Counted from the first letter of the stretch, positions 36,599-46,077 are shown. The stretch: DNA of 52,851 nt from Clostridia bacterium (GCA_016929655.1 JAFGIJ010000007.1:1-52851); one strand, 5' to 3'. Notes: generated by a model from the sequence alone, not told the origin. Numbers and translations: made by a program.

Positions 36599-37810
36599 AT
36601 GGTACGACGCGAAATTTATTTAAAGCAAATAATGAAATGGATGAATAAACCCATGATAAAAGTTATTACCGGTGTGAGGCGATGCGGTAAATCATATCTC
36701 ATGAGAATGTCCATTGATATTCTGAAGGGAAAAGGAGTAGCACAAGAATCAATAATATTTCTCAATCTTGAATTGTTCGAAAACAGCCACCTGCTTACGG
36801 CAGAAACATTATACAATCATATAAAGAACATTGCCCCAAAGAACGGTCGAGTATATATCTTTATCGATGAAGTTCAAAACTGTATCGGTTGGGAAAGAAT
36901 AACAGCCTCACTTCTTGCAGAAGAACGCTTTGATATATATCTGACAGGATCCAATGCATCAATGCTTTCAGGTGACCTTGCTACCAATATTGCCGGTAGG
37001 TATATTGAAATCAAGGTTCATCCACTGAGTTTTTCTGAGTACATCGATTTCAATGAACAACTTGCAGGCAGAGATTTAACTATTGATCATTTGTTCAATG
37101 AATATCTTAGATATGGTGGGTTTCCCGGCTTATTTACAGTAACAGATGATGATGAAGCCAGAAGACAATACTTAAGCAGTATAAGGGATACCGTTGTTCT
37201 AAGAGATACTATCCAGCGTCATGATGTCAGGGATGCAGATTTATTGGAAAGAGTTATGGCATATAGTTTTGACAATATCGGACAGACTTTTTCCTCTTCC
37301 ACTGTTGTAAACTATCTTAAGTCCATGAATTTTTTCCCATCCCCACCTACAGTCGCTTCTTATTTAAATGCCCTGACAGATGCTATGATTATTGAAAAAT
37401 CGTCACGTTATGATATCAAGGGTAAGAAAATAATGCAGCGGATGGAAAAATATTTTGTCTGTGATCTTGGTATAAGACATGCTGAAATCGGGTATCGAGA
37501 CAACGATATCAGTCAGATGCTTGAAAATATTATATTCAATGAATTGCTAATCAGGGGGTTTGAAGTTTTTGTTGGTAAAGAAGGAAACAGAGAAGTAGAT
37601 TTCATCGCCATGAAGGGTGATGACCGCATATACATACAGGTTGCATATCTATTGGCATCAAACGAAGTAATTGAACGTGAATTCCAACCATTGCTTGCTA
37701 TCAGGGATGCTTATCCTAAAACAGTCCTTTCTATGGACAGGGTTCCCATTGGACCAAGAGATGGCATAAAACATCAATACATTCTTGATTTCCTTATGAA
37801 CAACAAGTGA
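36599..37810 (+). CDS. DUF4143-type ATP-binding protein (copy 3)
   Basis: A 403-residue ATPase with Walker A GVRRCGKSYLM (about 25-35), Walker B VYIFIDEVQNCIGW (about 87-100), sensor LTGSNASML, and a C-terminal DUF4143 domain. In the nuclease-like end it has NREVDFIAMKGDD then YIQVAYLLAS, so the ExK lysine seen in copies 1 and 2 is replaced. ATG 36599 follows CAGGAGAACACA. It converges with the secreted protein gene and shares the hairpin at 37814-37843. Function unknown. Confidence 0.9.
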   Translation: MVRREIYLKQIMKWMNKPMIKVITGVRRCGKSYLMRMSIDILKGKGVAQESIIFLNLELFENSHLLTAETLYNHIKNIAPKNGRVYIFIDEVQNCIGWERITASLLAEERFDIYLTGSNASMLSGDLATNIAGRYIEIKVHPLSFSEYIDFNEQLAGRDLTIDHLFNEYLRYGGFPGLFTVTDDDEARRQYLSSIRDTVVLRDTIQRHDVRDADLLERVMAYSFDNIGQTFSSSTVVNYLKSMNFFPSPPTVASYLNALTDAMIIEKSSRYDIKGKKIMQRMEKYFVCDLGIRHAEIGYRDNDISQMLENIIFNELLIRGFEVFVGKEGNREVDFIAMKGDDRIYIQVAYLLASNEVIEREFQPLLAIRDAYPKTVLSMDRVPIGPRDGIKHQYILDFLMNNK

Positions 37811-37843
37811 AAAAAAGATGCCATAGGTTTATATGGCATCTTT
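37811..37843. terminator. Bidirectional terminator, 12-bp stem
   Basis: AAAGATGCCATA-GGTTTA-TATGGCATCTTT (37814-37843) is a perfect 12-base-pair hairpin between two convergent genes. The minus strand reads into T6-7, so it best ends the secreted-protein gene; the plus strand has only T3. Confidence 0.85.
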
Positions 37844-37872
37844 GTCATGGCTTAATCTAATATTTCTAGTTT

Positions 37873-38532
37873 TTAGTTACCATCTGTCTCTTTATCAAAT
37901 CCGGGGAATCTTCCAATTTTATCACGGAATGAATCCGTCCCGCATCCGACAAATCCTGCTCTGCCTCCAATAAGAAGCCGGGCTGTTTCTTCAGTTAATT
38001 CACCACTTTCAATTTTTGCATCAATCAATGACTTATGATATTCCATCACTTCTGCCATTGCATCCTTTACCGCAGCCTGCGTTTCATCATCAGCATCCTT
38101 GACCAGCCACCACAATTCCATGGGTCTGTCTTCAAATGAGTCAACTTCTTCCTGTGTTATATAGCCCTCACTTACAAGTCCGGCTACCACTTCGTCAATC
38201 TTAACTTCAACGGCTTCCCTGATTTCCTCTGCCACAGCTTTTACTGCCGCAATGGTTTCTTCATCAAATTCAGGTCTTTGTAAACCAGGCCTTCTGCCCA
38301 TCATTCCTGGTCCGAAGAAATTCTCATCATCCCTGTCGCCTCTGATTGCATCCCAGACTTTGCTGAAGACATTTGCTTCATCTTCTGTTATTGTACCGTC
38401 TTCAATTTTTTCGCCCAGTATTTTGCTGAATGGATTTACAAGCTGTCCATCTGCAGTTGCAGCAAGTGCTATGGATCCTCCAAGTGCAAAGACTGCTATC
38501 AATGAAATTATAATAATTACTTTCTTTTTCAT
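37873..38532 (-). CDS. Acidic secreted protein of unknown function (DUF2680-like)
   Basis: A 219-residue protein with a Sec signal peptide (MKKKVIIIISLIAVFALGGS, probable cleavage after ALAA near 25). The mature part is strongly acidic and helical, with repeated short GTITEDEA, GYITQEEVDS and GELTEETARL units (about 46, 123 and 177), each a helix-turn resembling DUF2680 repeats. It is 54 bases from the histidine kinase gene and follows it on the same strand, so it may be an output or a feedback ligand of that system (Spy/CpxP-like idea, inference). ATG 38532 follows AAGGAGG. Confidence 0.8.
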   Translation of the reverse strand: MKKKVIIIISLIAVFALGGSIALAATADGQLVNPFSKILGEKIEDGTITEDEANVFSKVWDAIRGDRDDENFFGPGMMGRRPGLQRPEFDEETIAAVKAVAEEIREAVEVKIDEVVAGLVSEGYITQEEVDSFEDRPMELWWLVKDADDETQAAVKDAMAEVMEYHKSLIDAKIESGELTEETARLLIGGRAGFVGCGTDSFRDKIGRFPGFDKETDGN

Positions 38533-38586
38533 AAAAACCTCCTTATGGTTAAACTATATCTCTAAGTTGTGGAGATTTTATGCAGA

Positions 38587-39927
38587 TTACTGTAATTTTT
38601 TTGGAAACGATATATAAATTTTTGTTCCCACTCCCTTTTTGCTTTCAACCTTGATATCCCCTCCATGTGCGCTGATAACGGTCTTGGCAATGGATAACCC
38701 TATTCCTGCACCACCGGTCTCTCTGCTTCTTGATTCATCACCACGGTAAAATCTGTTGAATATAAATGGAATATCTTTTTCGTCTATCCCCATTCCGGTG
38801 TCTTCAACTATGCAAATCACTTCACTTGAATTTTCATGAAGGCTAACAGTTATCGTTCCACCACTGTCTGTATATTTAAAAGCATTGGACAGAACATTGA
38901 CAAACACCTGCAAAAGCCGGTCTTTGTTCCCCTTGATACGACCGGTTGCCTCCATGCTTTTTTTAAAAATTATATTACTGTCATCTGCTACGGGCGAATA
39001 TACGGTGAAAAGGCTTTCAAGTATTTCCGAAAGATCTATGTCCTCAAGCTTCATGTTGCTGTAGTCTGCTTCAAGAAGTGTCAGGTCAGAAAGATTGTTT
39101 ACAAGTCTGGTTAGTCTGTTTATCTGGTCTAAAAGCACCGACATCCTTTCCTCATCCGCTTTATATATTCCATCCAGTATTGCCTCAATGTTCGTTGAAA
39201 GAACGGCAATGGGTGTTTTTAGCTCATGTACGATGTCGTTGGATAATCTTTTCCTCATATCCTCTTCATGTTTCATCTGTTCGGCAAGCCGTTCTATGTC
39301 ATCTGACAATTCCCTGAGCTCCCTTGCCTTTGAATCCGGTTTTATGACCTTGTCGAACCTGTTCATTGCGATATTGTTAACATTTTCCTTCAGCTGCATG
39401 ATTGGTCTGTTGAATCTCTTGGATAGCACAAATGCAGTTAATATAGCAATCAGCATGGATATTACAAACAGGACTGCATACATGATATTAAGAGTTCTGA
39501 CAAATTCAGCATTTCCTATATCATACAAAGGGTCCTTGACCCTGCCGATTATAAGTGTGTATCCACTTATTTCGTACTCAAGGTTCACATACTCGGGTTC
39601 TGAAACTTCATTGCTTCCTTCGTTTGGAGTTCTGATAATGTTCGACTTAAATATTACAGTGTCATCCCTGGAAAGCATAATATTGACATCCTGTTGTCTT
39701 GATAACATTCCAAGTATCATGGGATATGCATTCTGCGAAAGTTCTTCGTCCTCCACCATACCCGTTACTACTTCCACTATTCTTTCATTTCTTATGATGT
39801 TGTTTGCCCTTATAAAACTTCTGAAGAATATGGATGCACCAAAATTGGACACAAGGGTGGTCAACAGCAGCACAACTGTCACTGTTAAAATAAAATATCT
39901 TGTGAACAATTTATTCAGACTTGTCAT
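38587..39927 (-). CDS. Sensor histidine kinase
   Basis: A 446-residue membrane kinase. It has two membrane segments (about 12-35 and 149-170) framing a 110-residue extracytoplasmic sensor region, a HAMP domain (171-222), the phosphoacceptor motif VHELKTPIA with histidine 235, then N box NVLSNAFKYTDSGGT, G1 DTGMGID, F box FNRFYRGDESRSRETGG and G2 GAGIGLSIAK. It would phosphorylate the regulator encoded just upstream, whose stop overlaps its ATG. The stimulus is unknown. Confidence 0.95.
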   Translation of the reverse strand: MTSLNKLFTRYFILTVTVVLLLTTLVSNFGASIFFRSFIRANNIIRNERIVEVVTGMVEDEELSQNAYPMILGMLSRQQDVNIMLSRDDTVIFKSNIIRTPNEGSNEVSEPEYVNLEYEISGYTLIIGRVKDPLYDIGNAEFVRTLNIMYAVLFVISMLIAILTAFVLSKRFNRPIMQLKENVNNIAMNRFDKVIKPDSKARELRELSDDIERLAEQMKHEEDMRKRLSNDIVHELKTPIAVLSTNIEAILDGIYKADEERMSVLLDQINRLTRLVNNLSDLTLLEADYSNMKLEDIDLSEILESLFTVYSPVADDSNIIFKKSMEATGRIKGNKDRLLQVFVNVLSNAFKYTDSGGTITVSLHENSSEVICIVEDTGMGIDEKDIPFIFNRFYRGDESRSRETGGAGIGLSIAKTVISAHGGDIKVESKKGVGTKIYISFPKKLQ

Positions 39928-40604
39928 TGCTCCTCCATGAATTTGTAGCCAATTCCAAACACCGTCCTGACATATTCAGGTCTTGACGGGTCTGATTCAA
40001 TTTTTTGTCTTATGTTTTTGATATGTGAATCAATGGTTCTGCTCATACCTTCATATTCATATCCAAGGGCATAGGTTATCAGCTGTTCCCTTGTGTATGT
40101 CCTGCCTGGATTTCTGTACATCGTTGAAAGTATTTTAAATTCAATTGGAGTCAGGTCAATCTGTCTGCCATCTTTTTTTACAGTATATGAATTTTCATCA
40201 ATTTCAAGTTTTCTAGTCGCATGAAGGTCAATGGATGATGTTTTACCCATTCTTCTGAATATTGCCTTAACCCGTGCAACAAGTTCCTTTGGACTGAAAG
40301 GCTTTGTAATATAGTCATCTGCACCCATTTCAAGTCCATTTATTCTGGAATCTTCACCACTTTTGGATGTCAGCATGATAATCGGTGTGTTATGGTTCTC
40401 CCTGATGGCATTGCAGACCTTTTCTCCGGGTATATCCGGCAGCATCAGGTCAAGTATAACCAGGTCCGGCTTTTCATCATGAAAAACCTTGACAGCTGAA
40501 ACACCATCGCCGGCTTGCAGCACCTTGTAACCTTCTTTTTCAAGGTAAAGGGAAACTACTTCCCTTAGTTCCCTTTCATCATCTACAACCATAATCTTTG
40601 CCAT
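39924..40604 (-). CDS. OmpR/PhoB-family response regulator
   Basis: A 226-residue regulator. The receiver domain has the acidic pair D8-D9, phosphorylation aspartate D52 in VILDLMLPD, and the MLTSKS switch region; the C-terminal winged helix (about 130-226) has PIEFKILSTMYRNPGRTYTR and RTIDSHIKNIRQKIE. It overlaps the kinase start as ATGA. ATG 40604 follows AGGAAG. Targets are not evident; no repeated half-sites were seen near its own start. Confidence 0.95.
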   Translation of the reverse strand: MAKIMVVDDERELREVVSLYLEKEGYKVLQAGDGVSAVKVFHDEKPDLVILDLMLPDIPGEKVCNAIRENHNTPIIMLTSKSGEDSRINGLEMGADDYITKPFSPKELVARVKAIFRRMGKTSSIDLHATRKLEIDENSYTVKKDGRQIDLTPIEFKILSTMYRNPGRTYTREQLITYALGYEYEGMSRTIDSHIKNIRQKIESDPSRPEYVRTVFGIGYKFMEEQ

Positions 40605-40661
40605 TTTATCACTTCTTCCTGATCAATATGCCACCACTCTATATCAGCCAACACAATCATG

Positions 40662-42560
40662 TCATAGAACGGGCTTTTTACTTCTTATGATTTCCCTTAC
40701 ATTATCCTCATACTGACAGTAGAGCCTTCCTTTTTTGTCAAATTCAAGAAGGTTAACCTGCTTCTCTTCAAGCTGATCAAATACCATTTCCTGCAAATCC
40801 AAACTGAACAGGGTATTGGCTGTCACTATATAATACAGTTTGCCCGGGCCCTTCTTAATGAAGGAAACTTCCCACTTATAATCCTTGTTCCGATTGAATT
40901 CAGCGAGTTTTTTTGTGTATTCCACATTTCCTGTTTCACTGTCCATTATAAAGAATGTGCTGTCTGCACAACCCAGCAGTTTTCCTTCCGGTGTGAGGCA
41001 AAGCCCACCTGCATTCTTACAGCCACTGACAGGTTCTACTTCATAGATATATCTGTCATTTTTTGTGTCCAATGCAAAGACAGTCCCGCTTTCCTGCTTT
41101 GTATAGCTTCCCAAGCCACCGCATACTGTTGTTCCACCGTATAGTATTCCATTTTTATACTCAAGGGATACTATACTCCTTGAATCTGAAAAGTCCTTAC
41201 GAATTGTATGCTTTTTGTTTTTTATATCATAGACAGTAAGGGCTCCCTGGATATCGCCGTAGTTTGGAATCGTGCCTATGTATAATTTTTCGTCGAAGAC
41301 CTTAATTGCAAAAGGTCTGTCCTGGTTTGCAGGGGTTTTCAATTCAAAAAGTTCCCTGGGATTTCCAGGCATATTCCATGGCTTTTCAGGATCAAATTCA
41401 TAGATATATGCTCCGGGATATTTCCCAAAATATATTTTACCATCTCCTGAGGTTATACCTTCGCTCTGTCCCACACCATCATATTGTATGCCTGTATCAG
41501 TTTCCGGGTCGTAAATGCAGTGACCGCCTTTTAGATAGCCCGTTGAATATATAGTTCCGGTTCTGTCCATATGAAGCTGTCGTATTTCAATTGACTTTCT
41601 TGGAATCTCAATTTTGAAATCTGTTCTCTTCCCTGTTATTGTATTGTATAGGAAGAAACATCCACCGAAACTGCTGGTAATAACAGATTCGCCATCGGAA
41701 TAAGGCCAGATTCCCATTATTGTATCATCATCTTCCCCTATGAAATGATATATCCGGTCATTTTGCGGGTCAATTGTGTAGCCCCCGCTCCTGTATCCCA
41801 TTATCAACCGGCTGACATCAATCCCCATGGGAAGGATTTCTTCATTGGCTGCCGGACAGGGGAGCTTCTTCAATACTTCACCTGAATCAAGGTCTATTGC
41901 AACAATTTCATGGGACTGAGGCATATTGGCATAGATGGCATTGTTATAGAAACCAAGAATAATTACAAAGGACTCTTTTCTGTATTCCATCGGGAATATA
42001 TCCCTGACGATACCGATTCCTTCCTTGTATTCAACAACATGACTGTGGGCTGATATGCTTGCATAAAGGCTTTTACGGTCATGGTTATACAGGACAAGTC
42101 TGACATAGTCTTCCGTTGTAATAATTTTTTCATCATAGAAATCAAGCTTTTCGCTGATACCATTGTATTTGAAGACGGCACAGTTAGGCCACGTACCACC
42201 ATAAATATTATTTTCATTATCTGCATCAAGGCTGAATATGAATTTTGCATTGGGTAAATTGTCAAACAGGGTTTCAAATTTCTCCACCCTTGGGTCAAAC
42301 CTGTATAAGCCGCCATTGACGTAAGAGCCAAAATAGATTCTGCCATCACTGGCTTCGCAGACTCCCCAGGATCCGGTAGCTCCGGGAGCATCCTGTGAAA
42401 ATATTATTTTCTTTCTGTCAAGGCTTACAACAATGAAAGTTGCACACCCACCTTCTGCAAGAACGCCGTATATTCTGTTTTCCCCCTTATACACCGAGTA
42501 ACAAACTCCCTGCATCATGGTTTTTTTAACATTTATTGCTGTCTTTTCAAATTCAATCAT
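40662..42560 (-). CDS. Cytosolic multi-blade beta-propeller protein of unknown function
   Basis: A 632-residue protein without a signal peptide. It contains at least eight related beta-propeller blade cores of the form G-IY-G-Y--GG-YRFDP: GRIYFGSYVNGGLYRFDP (about 80), NNIYGGTWPNCAVFKYN, GTIYSTGYLKGGHCIYDP, GKIYFGKYPGAYIYEFDP, EKLYIGTIPNYGD, GILYGGTTVCGG and GKLYYIVTANTLFSLDL. Relatives of this architecture include lyases and sugar-binding scaffolds, but no catalytic site was recognised. ATG 42560 follows AGAAGGTGG. It lies between the sugar operon and the two-component system, with a tandem repeat array just before it. Confidence 0.8.
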   Translation of the reverse strand: MIEFEKTAINVKKTMMQGVCYSVYKGENRIYGVLAEGGCATFIVVSLDRKKIIFSQDAPGATGSWGVCEASDGRIYFGSYVNGGLYRFDPRVEKFETLFDNLPNAKFIFSLDADNENNIYGGTWPNCAVFKYNGISEKLDFYDEKIITTEDYVRLVLYNHDRKSLYASISAHSHVVEYKEGIGIVRDIFPMEYRKESFVIILGFYNNAIYANMPQSHEIVAIDLDSGEVLKKLPCPAANEEILPMGIDVSRLIMGYRSGGYTIDPQNDRIYHFIGEDDDTIMGIWPYSDGESVITSSFGGCFFLYNTITGKRTDFKIEIPRKSIEIRQLHMDRTGTIYSTGYLKGGHCIYDPETDTGIQYDGVGQSEGITSGDGKIYFGKYPGAYIYEFDPEKPWNMPGNPRELFELKTPANQDRPFAIKVFDEKLYIGTIPNYGDIQGALTVYDIKNKKHTIRKDFSDSRSIVSLEYKNGILYGGTTVCGGLGSYTKQESGTVFALDTKNDRYIYEVEPVSGCKNAGGLCLTPEGKLLGCADSTFFIMDSETGNVEYTKKLAEFNRNKDYKWEVSFIKKGPGKLYYIVTANTLFSLDLQEMVFDQLEEKQVNLLEFDKKGRLYCQYEDNVREIIRSKKPVL

Positions 42561-42581
42561 GAATCCACCTTCTAATAATTT

Positions 42582-42733
42582 CCCCAAACGTAAATAATTT
42601 ACCCAGACGTAAATATTTTCCCCAGACGTAAATATTTTCCCCAGACGTAAATATTTTCCCCAGGCGTAAATATTTTCCCAGGCGTAAATATTTTCCCCAG
42701 ACGTAAATATTTTCCCCAGGCGTAAATATTACA
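42582..42733. repeat. Eight tandem copies of a 19-bp repeat
   Basis: The plus-strand unit is CCCCAGACGTAAATATTTT. Copies begin at 42582, 42602, 42620, 42639, 42658, 42677, 42695 and 42714; lengths are 18-20 bases, and units vary mainly by CCC/CCCC and AGACG/AGGCG. The array fills nearly all the space between the KDG kinase terminator and the ribosome binding site of the propeller gene. There are no unique spacers. It could be an array of protein-binding sites or a variable-number repeat in a promoter/leader. Confidence 0.95.
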
Positions 42734-42734
42734 C

Positions 42735-42763
42735 AAAAGCAGCCCCGGTTTCCCGGGGATGCT
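42735..42763 (-). terminator. Intrinsic terminator of the sugar operon
   Basis: Minus-strand RNA GCATCCCCGG-GAAA-CCGGGGCTGC (one mismatch in the stem) followed by UUUUG, starting three bases after the KDG kinase stop codon. Confidence 0.85.
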
Positions 42764-42765
42764 GG

Positions 42766-43794
42766 TTATCGCTGTACTCTTCCGGATCCATCTCCACCCA
42801 TAAGGCCGACTACATCTTTCACAGATACCCTGTTGAAGTCACCTGATATTGTGTGTTTCAGACAACTTGCTGCTACTGCGAACTCAAGGGCATCCTGGGG
42901 GTTTTCATAATTATTGAGTCCGTAAATCAATCCGCCTGCAAAGGAGTCACCTCCACCTACACGATCTATGATATGTGTCATATCATATTTTTTACTGAGA
43001 TAGAATTTTTTACCATCATTCAAACAGGCACTCCATCCATTATCGTCAGCACTTTTGCTTTCCCTGAGTGTAATGGCCATATATTTCAATGATGGGAATT
43101 CTGCCATGACCTTCTTTGAAAGCGCCTCATATTTGGATGTATCAAGATGTCCGCCTTTTACATCGGCATCAATACTTATACCCAGGGACTTCTGGCAATC
43201 TTCCTCGTTTGCTATACCAACATTTACATATTTGACTAGTTCAGGCATGACCTCTGTAGCTTTTTTACCGTATTTCCAAAGTTTATTCCTGAAATTGAAG
43301 TCACAGGAAATAGTTATTCCCCTGTCAGCTGCTGCCTTGACAGATTCAAATGCCAGAAGTCTTGCTGAATCACTTATTGCAGGTGTTATTCCTGTTATAT
43401 GAAACCAGTCTGCTCCGTCAAATACTGTATCCCAGTCGATGTCACCAGGTTTTGACAGTGAAATCGCAGAATATGCCCTGTCATATATGACCTTAGAAGG
43501 TCTTTGCACTGAACCTGCTTCAAGGTAATAAATTCCAAGGCGACCCTCCCCTGTCTTGATCAGTGAAACATCGACTCCAAAGCTACGAAGATCCCTTTTA
43601 CATGCATCTGCTATCTCATTGTCAGGAAGAACCGTAACAAATGCTGCATCCAGGCCGAAATTTGCAAGGGATACTGCCACATTGGCTTCTCCTCCACCGA
43701 ATGTTGCTTCAAACCCGGCACTTTGGAAGAATTTTTCCCTGTCCGGTGCCTTGAGCCTCAGCATTATTTCTCCGAAGGTTACCACTCTTTTCAT
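42766..43794 (-). CDS. kdgK: 2-keto-3-deoxygluconate kinase, PfkB family
   Basis: A 342-residue sugar kinase. It starts [11 protein letters not shown], has the [15 protein letters not shown] substrate region (about 33-47), [10 protein letters not shown] (about 165) typical of KDG kinases, and the C-terminal PfkB signature [15 protein letters not shown] with the catalytic aspartate (about 288). It phosphorylates 2-keto-3-deoxygluconate to KDPG with ATP, preparing it for the aldolase encoded upstream. Its start overlaps the aldolase stop as ATGA. Last gene before the terminator. Confidence 0.9.
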   Translation of the reverse strand: MKRVVTFGEIMLRLKAPDREKFFQSAGFEATFGGGEANVAVSLANFGLDAAFVTVLPDNEIADACKRDLRSFGVDVSLIKTGEGRLGIYYLEAGSVQRPSKVIYDRAYSAISLSKPGDIDWDTVFDGADWFHITGITPAISDSARLLAFESVKAAADRGITISCDFNFRNKLWKYGKKATEVMPELVKYVNVGIANEEDCQKSLGISIDADVKGGHLDTSKYEALSKKVMAEFPSLKYMAITLRESKSADDNGWSACLNDGKKFYLSKKYDMTHIIDRVGGGDSFAGGLIYGLNNYENPQDALEFAVAASCLKHTISGDFNRVSVKDVVGLMGGDGSGRVQR

Positions 43795-44438
43795 AATGCT
43801 GCCCTCGCTTCCTTGATTTTCTTGAGGAATTCCTTTGCAGTAGCAGTAATTGCAGCATAATCACCTGTCTTTGCGCCTTTTGTCAGGCTGCTTCCAGCTC
43901 CAACCGCCACTGCACCCGCCTTGATCCATTCTTCAACATTATCAACTTCCACTCCACCTGTCGGCATCATCTGTGCCTGTGGAAGAGGACCTTTGACTGA
44001 TTTGATGATTGAAGGGCCGAAAAGATCACCCGGAAATATCTTGATGATGTCTGCCCCTGCTTCCATGGCAAGGATTATTTCGTTGATGGTCATGGCTCCC
44101 GGCATTGATGGCACCTGATAACGATTGCAAAGCTTAATTGTATCCAGATTTATGTTTGGACTTACAATATATTGTGCACCAGAAAGAATGGCTATTCTTG
44201 CTGTTTCAGGATCTAGAACGGTTCCTGCTCCGAGGATTATTTCTCCCGATTGATATTTTGATGCAAGATCTTCGATTATCTTGTGGGCACCGGGTACCGT
44301 GAAAGTAATTTCGATTGCAGCAACGCCGCCTTCTATACATGCATCAGTTATCCTGTATGCTTTTTCAGCGGACTCTGCCCTTACAACAGCCACCAGGCCA
44401 TTGTCTGTGATTCTTGTAACCAACTTCTGTCTGTTCAT
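43791..44438 (-). CDS. eda: KDPG / 2-keto-4-hydroxyglutarate aldolase
   Basis: A 215-residue class I aldolase. The catalytic glutamate is in [10 protein letters not shown] (about 43), the threonine/glycine loop in [13 protein letters not shown], the Schiff-base lysine in [13 protein letters not shown] (about 132), and phosphate binding in [10 protein letters not shown]. It splits KDPG to pyruvate and glyceraldehyde 3-phosphate. ATG 44438 follows AGGAATAATC. With KDG kinase it makes the last two steps of uronate or deoxygluconate breakdown. Confidence 0.92.
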   Translation of the reverse strand: MNRQKLVTRITDNGLVAVVRAESAEKAYRITDACIEGGVAAIEITFTVPGAHKIIEDLASKYQSGEIILGAGTVLDPETARIAILSGAQYIVSPNINLDTIKLCNRYQVPSMPGAMTINEIILAMEAGADIIKIFPGDLFGPSIIKSVKGPLPQAQMMPTGGVEVDNVEEWIKAGAVAVGAGSSLTKGAKTGDYAAITATAKEFLKKIKEARAAL

Positions 44439-44453
44439 GATTATTCCTTTCAA

Positions 44454-45080
44454 TTACACTTCAAATTTATCTGCTTCAACCATGGCACAAAGTGCATGAT
44501 ATATCGGAAGATGGTATTCCTGGATCCTGTAGGTTTCCGTTGCCGGAGCTTTTATTGTCACGGTACAGTTATCCAGTAACTTTCCACCGTTTCTCCCTGT
44601 CATTCCAATTGTTTTCATCCCAAAAGCATTTGCGACCCGGACTGCATTGTTGACATTGGCTGCATTTCCTGATGTTGATATGGCAATCAAAACACTGTCC
44701 CTGTTTCTGTAACCATACACCTGCTGGGCAAAAACCATATCAGGTTCCACATCGTTCATGAATGCAGTCGCAATGGACGTCTGGCTTACAAGTGATATTG
44801 CAGGCAATGTACCCTGGAGATTCCCATACAAATATTCATCCTCCAGCAAATCCCTGTCTTCCTTTGGAAGAGGTCTTTTCTTAAGAAAACCTTTCATAAG
44901 TTCACCGACAATATGTTCGCTGTCAGCTGCACTTCCACCATTGCCGCAGACCAGCACCATACCACCGTTCCTGTAGCACTCCATGATGATTTCATAGGCC
45001 CTCTGTAAATCATCACTGCAGGTTTGCAGAGCCGGATTGTCCAGCATTGTTTTTTCCAGTATTTTCAATGATTCTTTCAT
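44454..45080 (-). CDS. SIS-domain phosphosugar isomerase (GmhA/sedoheptulose-7-phosphate isomerase-like)
   Basis: A 208-residue SIS protein with VCGNGGSAADSEHIVGELMKG (45-64 region; shown motif VCGNGGSAADSEHIV), IAISTSGNAANVNNAV (about 132-147) and the C-terminal ETYRIQEYHLPIYHALC with histidines placed as in GmhA. GmhA makes glycero-manno-heptose 7-phosphate, but in this sugar-catabolic operon it may isomerise another phosphosugar. It lies between the ROK kinase and aldolase genes with spacings of 1 and 15 bases. No other heptose genes were found. Confidence 0.85.
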   Translation of the reverse strand: MKESLKILEKTMLDNPALQTCSDDLQRAYEIIMECYRNGGMVLVCGNGGSAADSEHIVGELMKGFLKKRPLPKEDRDLLEDEYLYGNLQGTLPAISLVSQTSIATAFMNDVEPDMVFAQQVYGYRNRDSVLIAISTSGNAANVNNAVRVANAFGMKTIGMTGRNGGKLLDNCTVTIKAPATETYRIQEYHLPIYHALCAMVEADKFEV

Positions 45081-45081
45081 A

Positions 45082-46077
45082 TTACATTTCCTTTGCCATT
45101 TCGTAAGCAGCTATGGACAAGGCCTCCAAATCGCCTATCTTTTCACCCTGTGCAGCAGGGACAACCTTGCATACTTTTCTCGAATGTACAAGTGTCTCCC
45201 TTTCAATAACTTCCTTTGCATGAGGCCACAATATATCAGTACTTCTTGCAAAAATACTTCCTATTGCTATTATCTCCGGATTCAGTATATCAATGAAAAT
45301 GGAAAGAGCCTTCCCAAGATGTTCCCCACTGATCCTATATATCTCCAAACCCAGTTCATCACCGGCTTCAGCTGCATCCCCAACAATTTTGGCGGTGAGA
45401 TTGTCAAGATCATCAATGGACTTGCAAAAAGATACCTTTTCACCCATCTGAAGCTTCTCAAGGACCTTTGTCCTTGCTATCTGGGCTATCCCTCCTCCGC
45501 TGCAGAAGCCCTCGCATGAACCCGCTTTTCCGAATCCAACGGGGCCATTGTCCGCAAGCCTGACATGTCCTACTTCCCCCGCCATGTCACTTGTTCCTGA
45601 GTATAGCCTTCCGTCAAGTATCAATCCTGCGCCGAAACCTGTACCAAATGTAATGAACATTACATTGCTGTAACCTTTGCCGGCACCGTAAAGCCACTCT
45701 GCAAGAGCACCTGCATTGGCATCATTCTGAAGCTTGCTTTTTATACCGAATCTTTTTTCAAAGATATCAACAATGGGTATTTCGTCCCATCCCAGAAGAT
45801 TGGGAGGAGAGAGTATCATTCCGCTCCTGCTGTTTACCGGGCCCCCGCAGTTTATGCCGATGCAGGCAATGTCTCTGTTCCTGAGATTATTCTTTTCAAT
45901 TATTTTTTCAGTTTCAATACAGAATCTTTCTATTACATCATAAGGTTTTCCCTCAGTTGGAAATTTGACCCTGTCGATTACAACAGGTTCCCTGGACAGA
46001 AAATCATCGCCATCATCGGTTTTTCCAAGTACTACTGCACATTTTGTGCCCCCTATGTCAATTCCAATCAGATACAT
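45082..46077 (-). CDS. ROK-family sugar kinase lacking the zinc cysteines
   Basis: A 331-residue ROK protein. It has the phosphate loop IGIDIGGTKCAVVLG (3-17), substrate/catalytic region LQNDANAGALAEWL (about 115) and GTGFGAGLILDGRLYSG (about 140). The usual ROK zinc site, of CxCGxxGC type, reads PVGFGKAGSCEGFCSGG, so all three standard cysteines are replaced. ROK kinases phosphorylate glucose, mannose, N-acetylmannosamine and similar sugars. ATG 46077 follows AAAGGGAT; TTG 46083 is less likely. One base precedes the SIS gene. Confidence 0.88.
   Translation of the reverse strand: MYLIGIDIGGTKCAVVLGKTDDGDDFLSREPVVIDRVKFPTEGKPYDVIERFCIETEKIIEKNNLRNRDIACIGINCGGPVNSRSGMILSPPNLLGWDEIPIVDIFEKRFGIKSKLQNDANAGALAEWLYGAGKGYSNVMFITFGTGFGAGLILDGRLYSGTSDMAGEVGHVRLADNGPVGFGKAGSCEGFCSGGGIAQIARTKVLEKLQMGEKVSFCKSIDDLDNLTAKIVGDAAEAGDELGLEIYRISGEHLGKALSIFIDILNPEIIAIGSIFARSTDILWPHAKEVIERETLVHSRKVCKVVPAAQGEKIGDLEALSIAAYEMAKEM

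Noticed and set aside
39095-39940. Open frame of 281 codons on the plus strand
   Set aside because: Antisense to the histidine kinase, with serine/isoleucine-rich translation and no start signal.
41963-42391. Minus-strand frame of 142 codons in another phase
   Set aside because: Lies inside the beta-propeller gene, whose blade repeats show the true frame.
42582-42733. CRISPR array
   Set aside because: Units are directly abutting with no unique spacers, and no cas genes are present.
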